Source: Hexactinellida sp. DTS-2022 (lineage: Eukaryota > Porifera > Hexactinellida). From it: a DNA stretch of 64,000 nt. How positions within the stretch are numbered: the first letter of the stretch is position 1; each line of letters opens with the position of its first letter. The notes below the pieces were generated by a model that searched no databases, was not told where the DNA came from, and saw only the letters and a program-made list of their open reading frames with translations. Of the stretch, positions 11,212 through 21,773 are shown piece after piece. The translations under genes were made by a program, and so were the position numbers. The stretch is from contig JAPNXP010000001.1 in NCBI GenBank assembly GCA_028753945.1, positions 11,088,501 to 11,152,500 of the forward strand, read 5' to 3'.

Positions 11212-11724
11212 CTAAGAGTCCACCTCCATGGGGGCCTCCCTCTCGGGGTCCCTGGTCTCGCGCAGCTTCCGGGCCATCCCCTCGATGGCCTTGAGTCTGT
11301 TCTCCTTGTAGCTGGGTCCCAGCAGCAGGTGGATGCCCCGCTCTATGTCTTTCAGATCCGACTTCCGCTGCAGCTGAATGCCGCGCTTCAGTCGGTTCTT
11401 TATAAACTTGTTTGTCCGCTTTTGCCTGATCTCCTCCACGCGCTTCATGGCCGCGAGAGTGCTCATCCACAGTTCGCGGCTGTAGCGGACTGGCACGTTC
11501 CGTCTCTTCTCGAACTCGAACACGGAGTCCAGCGTCAGCTCCTTGCCGGCCGCCTTGCGGAACGCTTTGGTCCAGCGGACCTTACGCGGGTTTCGCGACT
11601 TCTTGAACGCCTTGTGGCACTTGGGGCGACAGAAGCGGAACAGCTTACAGTCGTTCCTAACGAAGGTGGTCCCGTGTCCGGGGTATATCGTAGAGGAGCA
11701 GAAGTAGCACTTTTCTAGCCGCAT
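11212..11724 (-). CDS. RSL24D1: Ribosome biogenesis factor RSL24D1 (RLP24)
   Basis: A single-exon ORF of 170 residues, close to the usual ~163. The N-terminus has the eL24 zinc site, C6-x2-C9 and C32-x3-C36, within [15 protein letters not shown] and [18 protein letters not shown]. The eL24-like fold follows ([26 protein letters not shown]). A long basic helix ([15 protein letters not shown]) and an acidic end MEVDS come last; these belong to the placeholder protein rather than ribosomal eL24. RLP24 occupies the eL24 site on nucleolar pre-60S particles and recruits the AAA-ATPase that exchanges it in the cytoplasm. It lies 114 bp upstream of the IFT46 start in the same direction. Confidence 0.93.
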   Translation of the reverse strand: MRLEKCYFCSSTIYPGHGTTFVRNDCKLFRFCRPKCHKAFKKSRNPRKVRWTKAFRKAAGKELTLDSVFEFEKRRNVPVRYSRELWMSTLAAMKRVEEIRQKRTNKFIKNRLKRGIQLQRKSDLKDIERGIHLLLGPSYKENRLKAIEGMARKLRETRDPEREAPMEVDS

Positions 11725-12169
11725 TCCTAGCTCCCAGGCAGGTAACTAAGCTGGTAACAACGCACAGTATGTATAAACTACTTACAGTCGACACCGCTTA
11801 TTAGAGTCACCTCAGGAACAAGTTGCTTTGACCCGATTAAGCGGAGAAATCTATTAACAGGTGGCTCTGATAGTTGGAGTCGACTGTATATGCAATACAC
11901 TCTGGTTAGCACGAAGACGTTTAATACGAACACTATTTCAGTCCCCTTTGAAGCCTTTTCAATACAAATGAGTGATTATTACGAATTCTGGATAAGGCGA
12001 ACACATTTATATTGTCCCCTGGTGTTCATACTAACGAGAATCTACTCTACCTACACTAGTTCGGTCTTTTAATACTTAATCACTCCAGTTAATACGAATA
12101 CGGTAAAGCGAACTAAGTTCTACAGTGTTCGTACTAACGAGAGTCGTGTATCTAAGTGTGCACATAGCT
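11725..12169. other. Spacer between RSL24D1 and EXOSC2, filled by small repeats
   Basis: It contains the TIR element at 11785-11886 and, from about 11890 to 12150, one or two copies of a 'ttcgtactaacga / taatacgaaca' repeat also seen at 48002-48160 and 55440-55629. Confidence 0.6.
11785..11886. mobile_element. 102-bp TIR element with TA duplication
   Basis: The left end is CAGTCGACACCGC and the right end, read inward, is CAGTCGACTCCAAC. It is flanked by TA on both sides (11783-11784, 11887-11888). It belongs to the same family as 1334-1516. Confidence 0.7.
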
Positions 12170-13060
12170 CTACATGCTGGAACCCAGACTAATGGCCCTC
12201 GACACGATCTCCTGCTGCACGTCTGTCTGCATCAGCTGCAGCAGCTCGCCGTGCCTGAGAGAGTCCTCGTAGCAACAGGAGATGCTAGTCTCGTACAGCA
12301 TCACCTTATACCTGACCAGCGCCCGTATGCAGTTAACCAGTCGCGCTATGGTAGATCGGATCTCGGGTGTGACTTCCTGTTCCCTCTCTTCCTTCTCTGT
12401 CGCCGGGTCCCCCGACCCCTCCGGGACCCGCGGGCTGACCCATATCCACCCGTTCTTCCCGATGAGGATGCTCACGTTAGAAGAGAGGTTGTGGAAGTGG
12501 CTCTTGCAGGGCCGGATGAGGTGCGGCGGCACCTGCACCAGGGTCCCGTGTCGCAGCTTGCCGTACTTGAGAGAGCGCGTGTGCAGCGAGAGAGACCCCT
12601 CCTCGTACACCTGCTGCACCTCCGCGCTGATGAGCTCCCCCTCGCAGAAGTACTCGCGCATCAGCAGCTCGTCCTCCTCCGACCGCCGTCGCTGCACGCC
12701 CCCGGGCAGGTTGATGGAGGCCAGGTGCAGGATGGAGTCCAGCTTCGAGTTGGTGTCGACCTTCCATCGCTTCTGCGCCACCTCGACCACCCTGCCCACC
12801 ACGACGTCCCCCACCTCCCCCTGGTAGCGCCCCTTCAGGCCCTGCACGCAGATCAGCTTGTTCACCTTGTCCACGCGTCCGCTGACGGAGGCCCGGAGAC
12901 AGGACCTGTCGTCGCTGTAGCTCCCGTGTCCGCGCATGTAGTCCGGCTCCTGCGTTATCACCTCCCCGGGCGTCACGAACACGGGCCGCTTGCCCTTGTG
13001 GGCGTGCTGCGGTCCCAGGACTGACATGTCTGCCATTCTAACTGCACGCTGTACGGACAA
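12170..13060 (-). CDS. EXOSC2: Exosome component 2 (Rrp4)
   Basis: A single-exon ORF of 296 residues (human about 293). The N-terminal domain carries VTPGEVI and DYMRGHGSY. The S1 domain runs from ASVSGRVDKVNKLICV through GEVGDVVVGRV to KRWKVDTNSKLDSILHLASINLPGG. SLHTRSLKYGKLRHG follows, and a degenerate KH domain contains ILIGKNGWIWVSP. Rrp4 is one of the three cap subunits over the RNase PH ring of the RNA exosome, which processes and degrades RNA in nucleus and cytoplasm. The start could be 13060 (MSVQRAV) or the ninth residue at 13036 (MADMSVLG). It is the last gene of the minus-strand cluster; beyond it lie only repeats. Confidence 0.95.
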   Translation of the reverse strand: MSVQRAVRMADMSVLGPQHAHKGKRPVFVTPGEVITQEPDYMRGHGSYSDDRSCLRASVSGRVDKVNKLICVQGLKGRYQGEVGDVVVGRVVEVAQKRWKVDTNSKLDSILHLASINLPGGVQRRRSEEDELLMREYFCEGELISAEVQQVYEEGSLSLHTRSLKYGKLRHGTLVQVPPHLIRPCKSHFHNLSSNVSILIGKNGWIWVSPRVPEGSGDPATEKEEREQEVTPEIRSTIARLVNCIRALVRYKVMLYETSISCCYEDSLRHGELLQLMQTDVQQEIVSRAISLGSSM

Positions 13061-14078
13061 AGGCTAGCAAAAAATTTGGACATATCTAATTTCCGGAAAG
13101 AGATTATTCCGGAAATTCAAATGCCTAATGTCCGGAATATTCCATACAGGTGTAAGCGCGTTGGGACCCCCAGCGTTTTAGAGCCCTATCCCTAAATCGC
13201 TAGCGTTTTGGGGTCCCTGGACTTTAAAACACTAGAATATGGGGACAGGTCTCTAAAACGCTGGGTCGCGCGCTTACACCTGATATTTTAAATGCCTAAT
13301 ATCCGGAACAAAGATACTTTCAGCTATAAACCTTCGATCGAAAGATATGTGCAATCTCGTGGATACACTTTCGAGACGGGGGGAAACCAAAATAGTGATT
13401 CCAATTTCCAATCTTCCTTTACAGTCACAATTTCCTACTTTTTTAAATTTACCTCCGGTGTCATAGTAGATCCTGTTCCCCCGAACAGGATCTACTAGGA
13501 AATCCTGTTCGGGGGAACAAAAAGATGGGGGGACAGGATCTACTATGACACTGGTGTAAGCGCGCTTTGGGGACGCCCAGCGTTCTAGGGACCATGTCCC
13601 TAAAGCCCTAGCATTTTATGGACTCCCGTCCCTATATCGCTAGTGTTTAAAGCCCAGGGGGGCCAAAACACTAGCGATTTAGGGACGTGATCCCTAAAAC
13701 GCTGGGGTCCCCAAAACGCGTTTACACCGGCATGAAACTATTTGGCAGTGAATATTCAAACAAAGTTCTTCAGGAAATAATATCCAATCACATCTCTGCT
13801 GTTCAATTCTTACATGTTGATGAACCTGAAACTAATTGCGACACTCTGATACCAGCTTTCTGTCAGGCGACACAATTAAGAGTATTATACCTCAATTTCA
13901 TTCTTAGTGAGCACCTAGGAAGCCTACAGCTGCGCTACCTAAGTTCTCCAAGCTACAAGAGATTGCATTCAATAACTGCTACCTGCAATAAGAAATCTGT
14001 CAACCTAACATATCTAGCTATACTCTACAACAGAAGACCAACTCTCTCTCCTTGTCTGTTACATATTATTAATTTGAG
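13061..14078. repeat. Nested inverted-repeat elements between EXOSC2 and the large inverted repeat
   Basis: 13147-13282 has ends CAGGTGTAAGCGCG and its reverse complement. About 13455-13550 is a strong palindrome built from 'catagtagatcctgttcccc' and its complement. About 13551-13732 starts CTGGTGTAAGCGCGC and ends GCGTTTACACCGG, so it belongs to the same family as the first. The interior words 'aaaacgctgggg' and 'ccctaaatcgctag' occur in both orientations. About 13730-14094 is open in one plus-strand frame. Its residues (LRVLYLNF, HLGSLQLRYL) look faintly leucine-rich, but this is too weak to call a gene. Confidence 0.6.
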
Positions 14079-16278
14079 CCATAGACTACTTTAATTAAGG
14101 ACTGTAGGCTGCCAGCTCGGGTCCTGGAACTTGGGTCCATTGTGTCTTATTGATATCTCGTAATCCGCTAATGCTAGACACAGGAAATGTATTATTGTCG
14201 TATAGGAAGTCATATTTTGGGAGTCCATTGGTCATATTGCCTTATCTCAAATATTTGTGGAATGTGAGTTTTGCGGTTTTCACACCTTTTCCATATATGG
14301 TAATATAATCTCAAATTCTCGACTTCAGTTAGAGTTAGACATAAGAAATGTATTATAGTCGAATAGGAAGTCACATGTAAGGAGATATTGGCATATTGAC
14401 TATCGCTAATCAGCAGTGCTCGACAAATTAGGTGGTTTGTTGCCATTAGCCACCAAAAATCTTTCTTAAGCCACCAAATTTTGCCTTTGGAGGCTTAACT
14501 AATCCACCATTTGTGCATTATTTGACCATGTGTAGAAATATTTTTTGTTGCATTATTTGTTATTAATATTAGTGTTGTTTACGGCATCAGAAGTTTGTTA
14601 AGCCATCAGTGGTTTGTTAAACCAGCCGTTGTTTATTCTTTAGCCACCATAAAAAGTGAGGTGGTGGTTTAATTAGTGACCATCAAAATTACATTTTGTC
14701 GAGCACTGCAGTAATTATTTTAATAACTCGTAGTATCATAGTTTATTATAATAAATAACAAACAGATATATCACAAAAACTTGTTATAAACAAACAACAA
14801 ACAAGGTATACAGGTAAACCTCTAAAATCGGCACCTCTGAAATACGACAACCTTCGAGATACGGCACAAACCATTTTCCCGATTGACTTTCCAATATAAA
14901 TAATGCATGTGGGGGAAACCTCCGAAATGCGACAACCTCCGAATATCCGGCACAAGCGCTGCTCCCAAAGTGTCGCATTTCGGAGGTTTACCTGTACATT
15001 TATATGGTTGAATTTGTTGATAGTATAGTATACATATTTTATAATAGCCAGAATGATTATTTAGAATCGATATGTAAATTTAGGAAATTATGTTAGTTAT
15101 GAATTTTTGACTAATACATGACTATTGACATTTGTTGAACCACCTTTGATTTTTAATAGTTCAACTCTTTATAATAGTATTTTGTTTATCAGTTGCATTC
15201 ACGCAACTTGAAGCGTCTGAGACACTGATATCAAGGTACGAATTATGCCAAAGCATTCTGCAGGGTATAATATAATTAGATAGGTGGGCAATAGTTTATA
15301 CTCCGTTTTCATGCTGATTAAAATGAACGGAATAGGTGGATTGAGGCAATGCCAAATAATCAAATAGTCACAAAGATCGAAGAGAAATCTTTGTGCGTGA
15401 ATCACATTTTGAATTGTTTGGGCGACTGTAAAAGGTGAAAGCAGCCAGTTGGACCTCATACCGATTTATATCGGTAAACAATGGCTGGTTTAACAAACCA
15501 CTGATGGCATAAACTCCCCTAAGTAAAGCAAGTACTACTAGAAATATAATACAATGTTCTAATTAAACACCAACGTCTAAAGAGTCAATAAAAGAAAATT
15601 CTTACAAGTTAAGTCAACTTAGTAGGTTACTTAAGTTTTGTACTTAAGTATGTACTTTAAGTACACACTTAAATCTTAGTGAATACCAATCTTAGTGAAT
15701 ATTTCTTAAGTACATACTTAGTACTTAAGTCTAAGTACGTACTTAACTTCTTGTGAATACGGGCCCTGATGCCGTAAAACAACACTAATATTAATAACAA
15801 ATAATGCAACAAAAAAATAAAATCTACACATGGTCAAATAATGCACAAATGGTGGATTAGTTAAGCCTCCAAAGGCAAAATTTGGTGGCTTAAGAAAGAT
15901 TTTTGGTGGCTAATGGCAACAAACCACCTAATTTGTCGAGCACTGCTGATTAGCGATAGTCAATATGCCAATATCTCCTTACATGTGACTTCCTATTCGA
16001 CTATAATACATTTCTTATGTCTAACTCTAACTGAAGTCGAGAATTTGAGATTATTACCATATATGGAAAAGGTGTGAAAACCGCAAAACTCACATTCCAC
16101 AAATATTTGAGATAAGGCAATATGACCAATGGACTCCCAAAATATGACTTCCTATACGACAATAATACATTTCCTGTGTCTAGCATTAGCGGATTACGAG
16201 ATATCAATAAGACACAATGGACCCAAGTTCCAGGACCCGAGCTGGCAGCCTACAGTCCTTAATTAAAGTAGTCTATGG
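14079..16278. repeat. Large inverted repeat, arms 14079-14590 and 15766-16278
   Basis: The two arms of about 512 bp are near-identical reverse complements. The outer end is 'ccatagactactttaattaagg' and the inner end 'cggcatcag', and a 1.2-kb spacer separates them. A further inverted match lies just inside, at about 14605-14640 versus 15478-15515 ('ccatcagtggtttgttaaac'). The left side also holds a smaller element bounded by CAGTGCTCGACAAA (about 14412) and its complement (about 14711). The spacer carries a TA-flanked element (14811-14994) and a palindromic 'acttaagta' cluster (about 15600-15765). No transposase is recognisable. Confidence 0.8.
14811..14994. mobile_element. 184-bp TIR element with TA duplication
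   Basis: The ends are CAGGTAAACCTC and its exact reverse complement GAGGTTTACCTG. TA sits at 14809-14810 and 14995-14996. The internal 'ccgaaatgcgacaacc' motif is repeated. It is non-coding, of pogo/Tc1-like type. Confidence 0.75.
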
Positions 16279-17256
16279 TTTGAGCAGACACTCGTTAAGA
16301 GGGATGTGGTTGTGTTATTTGCACACATTTGGTTGAAATAATTAGAGTTTGCTTCTCAATTGTTTGGAGTTTTGTACTAATTTAGTTCGGCTATCGCTAA
16401 GGGAAACTACTCTACCATCTAATGACGTCACTCACTGGAGTAGAGCAGTTAGCAGTGAAGTCGTTAGTAGGCTTGTATTTCTATTAAATATCCCTCTTTG
16501 ACACAGCATTCTTATCTCTGTGTGAGGGAAATGAAGATTCCTAATAGATGACATCTGTAATACACTCGGACAATAGTCAACTTAAGGACCTACGCCAAAC
16601 GTTGAGTGCAATGAAAAAGGAAAGCATGCAACTGCACGCGACAAGTGCGTATTCGCTGCCCGGTCGGATGAAATCCTGAGACATGCCATTTCGGAAAATG
16701 AGCGCCAGCCTGTATCAATGGAGATAAAGACAGTGGAAAAAATTGTTAATGCGTCTCACCCGAAGTGTAGGCAGGAACTACATATATAGGTTTGTGACTG
16801 TTTACAGACAATATATTCAGGATAAGGCGCATGTTGCTGAGCTTACACGAAAGGGAGTTGAGTGGGTATGGGATAGCCCGGTTCTTGACCCTCAAGGATA
16901 AACTAATTAAATATTGTCGTTTCCTGATTGAATTGGTGACTTTACCTCCAAACTGACGCTTCGTCAATCGCAGTTGGAGCTATGCTTTCGCAGGAAGACA
17001 AACAAGGAAATTAAGACCTTTAGAGCACTCGTCTTCGGGCCTTACATGTGCACAAATAAAGTACAGCGGGGAGCTTGAATTCTGGGCGCTCATTGCTGCA
17101 GCTCGTAAATAGAGTATTACATGCAAGCGACACCGAAAGTCTGTTCTTAATTAAGTGATCACAACTTGCTCCGGTGCTTGCGAAGACAGAGGGATCCCAG
17201 ACATTCGAGGTGGATGCAAGAAAGTCGTTTCAGGGTAGTAAAATGACCATTAAAAC

Positions 17257-17533
17257 CAGTGGCGTATCCAGGATCATCGTGAGGGGGTCGTTTTGAAGCG
17301 AGCTTAGTGAGCGATGGTATTGGGGGGGGGTCTGGGGGGCAAGCCCCCCAGAAATTAATTTGAATCTTAGACGCTCAAACATCGATGTACAGCTATTCTT
17401 GTCACATAGTAGGAGGAGTGTAATATTGTGCAGTTATACCAAATTATAAATAACATTTCCCTTTTGGAAACCAGTTATGAGGGGGCTGTTTGAACACCCA
17501 AATCCCCCCCCCCCCCCCCTGGATACGCCACTG
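17257..17533. mobile_element. hAT-like non-autonomous element, CAGTGGCGTATCCAGG ends
   Basis: The left end is CAGTGGCGTATCCAGG; the right end is CCTGGATACGCCACTG, an exact complement. The interior is low-complexity G- and C-rich. No clear 8-bp duplication remains. The terminal motif is shared with 18377-18803 and 34595-34772. Confidence 0.65.
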
Positions 17534-18376
17534 AACTTTCAGTGCTTTGTACAGATAAAATAGCTAAATAAGGGTTCCCAAGGGGGCCTTATCAAACTAG
17601 GAGCCCAAATTAGGAACCCCCAAGGGGGGCCCAGCGGGAATTCCCCGCTGGCTTGTATGGCTAGGACGCCCCTGCATGGATAACACTTTATGGTGTCATA
17701 AAAATTTAACTATAAAAAAGTGCCAGCTAAGAAAATCCTAGATAAACCCTTGAAACAAACCGATCGCTTGTGCCTACACACTAGCTCTATTCTATTCTGG
17801 GTGAGTTGTTGTTATGCATTTTAAGGGTGGGGCATAGCCTACTATATACATGGGCGCCGAAACTCTCAAACGCTAGGGGGGGTGTGACGTAATATTCAAA
17901 TGTTAAAGTTGAAAAAAACAATGCGTATGGGATAAAATCGATGTTGGATGGGCATAATTGTATAGATATATACATCATCAACTGAAATTTACACGAACTC
18001 ATTATGAAATCAATAATTTTCCATTTTTCTTCCCTGACTTCTCCTCGGCCAGGGGGGGTGACACCCTCCCTGACCCCCCCACTTTCGGCGCCTATGACTA
18101 TATATACAGCTGTGCAACTTACCGAATACAAGGCCAAAATAGAAGGCTAGTTTCTATTTTTAATGATATTCTTACTTATGTTAAATTACTCACTTCGATG
18201 TATATAATAGCAATATTACCACATGAACTAACGAATTTACATTAATCGTGGTGAATTTTTTCAATAATTCGCTGTCGGGTCTTGAATTGCTTCAATTCAT
18301 TATCCTTTCTTTTAGCGTCAATTTGTTTTTTTCACGTGGTTTCAGAGACACCTTGCTAGATTGGAGAAGTATACCG

Positions 18377-18803
18377 CAGTGGCGTTTCTAGGGGGGGGCT
18401 AGGGGGGGGCGACCGCCCCCCCAGTTTTTTTGCTTGCCCCCCCATTTGCCCCCCCACTTTTTTAGGATTCACTTGACTAATAATAATTTACCGTTGAAAA
18501 TTACTATTTCGTATAAATAGAAATTTTCTCCCTTAATTACACATATTTTATTATACGGATTACTTATATGGAGCTCAGTTACTGTTAACTGAACCTCCAT
18601 ATAAGGATATTTGAATTCAAAAACACCCACAACCTCAGAAATCAAATTTAGACATAAATTTAAACCACTTCAGTTACCCGTAACTCAGCTCCATATAAGC
18701 AAAATTTTTCTCTCTCATTTTAGATCAAACTTATAAGCCCCCCCAGGATTTGGTCTTGCCCCTCCTTTGCCCCCCCAGTTTCAAAATCCTAGATACGCCA
18801 CTG
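18377..18803. mobile_element. hAT-like non-autonomous element, CAGTGGCGTTTCTAG ends
   Basis: It starts CAGTGGCGTTTCTAG and ends CTAGATACGCCACTG. The flanks 'agtatacc' and 'agtatacg' (offset by one base) look like a slightly eroded target duplication. The interior is poly-G/poly-C with an inverted pair of 'ccatataag...actgttaact' segments. Confidence 0.65.
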
Positions 18804-18895
18804 AGTATACGTTAGAGATAGTAGTATTAATCATCGAGCGAAATTTACTTGAGTGTGCAGAGCAAATAAAATGAGCATCCCAATTCTGCGAGATT

Positions 18896-19302
18896 TCATT
18901 GAGCAACCTGACCCAAGATTTTCCATGGAACTTTAAAACTTCGAATTTGAGATTCATAAGTGTCCAATATAGCGAAAGCAGTGTAAGTGTAATGGTTGAG
19001 AGCAGATGGTGGTAATGTCAGGCCATGGTTTAGTGATTGTACATAGTTATTGGTCACAGGGTCCTGCTTCAGCTTTCCGACACATTCAGTACAACTTACT
19101 TTTTTTAGCAAAGAATAGGAAATATATCCTGCAACATAAGTGATAACTTCTGCGGTATCGTTCGATAATAACATATGTCATGATCTCCAAATCGAGCTTC
19201 TGATATGAATTTTGAGACCTGTTCGTCGTCCAATTCCTCAGAGGAGGTTAGTTCTTCTACTTTCAATTCATTCTTAAGAATAGTTTTTAATTCTGGACAC
19301 AC
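18896..19302 (-). pseudogene. P-element/THAP9-like transposase relic, C-terminal piece
   Basis: Two overlapping minus-strand frames give the downstream end of a P-element-type transposase: an acidic linker ending DEQVSKFISEARFGDH, and then, after a frame change, AEVITYVAGYISYSLLKKVSCTECVGKL, the 'AGY..RKL.....C..C' signature, followed by a degenerate tail. It is broken by at least one frameshift and lacks the catalytic core. The segment that should precede it in the protein lies on the opposite strand at about 19640-20020. The family assignment rests on motif recognition only. Confidence 0.6.
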
Positions 19303-19362
19303 ACAAAAACAAAGGACAACTGTGTTTTCAATATAGAGATATATAGATACGTAGATAGATAG

Positions 19363-19486
19363 ATATGTTGCAGTTTATGGACGTGCCTGGTGACACGCGT
19401 GCACACTGGTGTATCCGCGTGTACACCAGAAGAAAGTCCTGGCGTGCACGGGGATACACCAGCACGTCCATAAACTGTAACAGATA
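19363..19486. repeat. Short inverted-repeat element between the two transposase pieces
   Basis: 'gttgcagtttatggacgtg' near 19365 is matched by its complement 'cacgtccataaactgtaac' near 19485. The interior words 'gtgtacacc' and 'gtgtatcc' also pair. It is non-coding and about 125 bp. Confidence 0.6.
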
Positions 19487-19639
19487 CGTCATTCAACTTT
19501 GTTACTAAAAAAATGTTGCACAATGTATGTTTGGTTTGGTGCAATTTAGTCGCATCAAGTAAATGACTTTACAGTATTATAGAAAAGGGGGTCCAAATCT
19601 GTAGGGGGGGGGGGCATTTCCGGCAAAACAGTGTTCGCC

Positions 19640-20020
19640 GGACTTGTTTCCCATAAAAACTTGTTCAAATAGGAAATGCTCTCGTATCGAATGATAAAAT
19701 AGATTTTCTTCGAGCAATTAGTGATTGGCTTGAAACTTGGAATTCCAGTCAATTCATCGGACTTACCAAGCAAACTTTCAAAGCTTTTACATTCACTAAT
19801 CGTGCCATTGCTGACTTAAGCTCTGACCTACTATCAGCTGGATATCAGTATATACTCACAGGCAGATTGCAAACCGATCCTCTTGAGAGGAGATTTTTTC
19901 ATTACAGACAGATGAGCGGTGGTCGATTTCTGGTTAGTTTAACTGAAGTTATGCGCTCCGAGTCTATAATTTCCTTAATAGGAAAGAACATATGCTCTAG
20001 AGATCTGAAAATTTGCATGC
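19640..20020 (+). pseudogene. P-element/THAP9-like transposase relic, preceding piece on the opposite strand
   Basis: One plus-strand frame reads IDFLRAISDWLETWN, then GLTKQTFKAF, then a highly characteristic block: SAGYQYILTGRLQTDPLERRF and FHYRQMSGGRFLVSLTEVMRS. The words 'LTGRLQTDPLERRF.HYRQMSGGRFLVSL' are typical of the region just before the C-terminal 'AGY' segment in P-element/THAP9-like transposases. No start codon or upstream catalytic domain is present. Orientation is opposite to the 18896-19302 piece. Confidence 0.65.
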
Positions 20021-21773
20021 AGGGGTAATTTTACACGCTGACAACGATCTATTGGTTTTCTTATATAAGTATAGGATTGTTTGTTTTAATGCATACATAA
20101 CATGACTATTAATAGTTAACTAATAACAAGTATAATATTTTAATTAACTAACAGTTAATCAACACGCAGCTAAGGTTTATAATCAGTATGGGTACAAACA
20201 TATACGATACAATTGATTAGATAGATATCAAGTAAATGACTTTGCAGTTTTATAGAAAAGGGGGTCCATTTCTGTAAAGCAAAATGATATTTTACAGAGG
20301 AGGGGGGGGCATTTCCGTAAAAATAATACGAACCAATATTGAATAACCAAGGTATGTACATAGTAAGATTAGAACTGGGCCACTATAGTATAGTATAGGC
20401 GGCACAGTAAAAAGGCTTAATTGAATAAAGTATAATTACAAATTAAAAAAACCCCTCACAGACGGGATGGGAGTGTGCTCCTTTCTGATTGCACTTCCTC
20501 AATGTTTAATTTAACTAGAATTTCAAAATTAAAAATACATTTCAACTTAGTGTAATATAATTTAATTAATGTTTAAATTGTGACTTCAAATGTTTAAATT
20601 AATTAAAGATTAATTATTACAAATAGAAATTAGGAATACGTGCTAGTATTTACGTTACTAATTTTGAATAATAGAATTGACATCATCATCAACTTGTAAA
20701 ATATTCCAACTTCCAAGTGTTTTCATTGCACTTGTATGAAACACATATTCACTTACAAACCAAACAATAACAGTCATTTATCCTAGCAGATAGTAGGCTT
20801 ATGTAATATTATATGTTCTGTAGTATTCAGTATACTCTAGTATAGACTCTAGAGTAATTACAATATGGAGAAGATGGCTGATTTATGTAAATAATCGATC
20901 TAATAATTTTAATTGATATATAGAAAGAACATCCTTAGGAGAATACAACCTCTATATTTTCAATAACTAATTCGAATTATTAAAGAGTCACTGGACCAGA
21001 ATACAAATTTCGATATAACTGACGAACAAAAGCGAAATTGAGAAATCGGGCTTCGAGGTGATCATCTCCAGGAAATTCTATATCTACTGTCCAAATTTTA
21101 AAACTCTATCACCAATGATCTAGTCAGACCATCGCGTACGGCCGGCCGGCCAGCCGGCCGGAAGTAGGACAGAGGTAAATTCAATAGTGTGCACTTATAG
21201 TATAAAACTATAGTAGGACCCTACCATAACGTTTTTTACTAGAAGAAGCACACTAACAATGGAAATACGTAACGTGTAGTTGTAGTTATTTACGTACTAT
21301 TTGGAATAATAGATTCATCATCATCAAGTTTAATATGTTCCAAGTGTTTTGATTGTACTTGTATAAAACAAGTATTCACTTACAAACAACTAGCATAACA
21401 GTCATTATCATGTAGGCTTACGTATGTACTATAGTATCAGTATAGTATTACAATATGAGAAGATGGCTGATTTATGTAAAACGGGATACAGACTTTTCGT
21501 GGCAGGACTTATCGCTACAAAACATTTCGTGACAATTAATTTGCATTTGATATATTTATAACTTCAATAAACCCGAATGAAAAGAAATTTTGATAGTTGA
21601 TCAGTAATGGTATCGGCCTAAATGAGACAGGGTTAATTTAATTTAAGGCGAAGGCCAATAAATATCTATAAAATGAATTTGTTAACTTCATAATCGAGTC
21701 ATACTTAGCGTATTATCTTGTTCAATTTATTTATGTATAAAGTTAGATTTACTCTGAAAGATTATGATACAGC
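20021..21773. other. Upstream region of the RNF213-like gene with a diverged duplication
   Basis: No gene recognised. About 20641-20895 and 21265-21480 are diverged direct copies of one block. They share 'tcatcatcaa', 'ccaagtgtttt', 'attcacttacaaac', 'aacagtcatt', 'taggctta' and 'gaagatggctgatttatgtaaa'. The second copy ends about 290 bp before the ATG at 21774, so it may include promoter or 5' leader. 20225-20320 and 19559-19620 share a G-rich 'aaagggggtcca' repeat. A GGCCGGCC cluster sits at about 21139-21161. Confidence 0.55.

Larger units (their letters stand above)
16279..18895. other. Gene-free, repeat-rich stretch
   Basis: 16.3-17.2 kb is unique-looking DNA with no convincing ORF. 17257-17533 and 18377-18803 are CAGTGG-ended elements. 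In between are G/C homopolymer runs such as that at about 17505-17520. No gene was recognised. Confidence 0.6.

Noticed and set aside
13687-14094. 135-codon ORF with faint leucine-rich appearance
   Set aside because: It begins inside a TIR element and ends at the large inverted repeat; no repeat periodicity or family signature is convincing.
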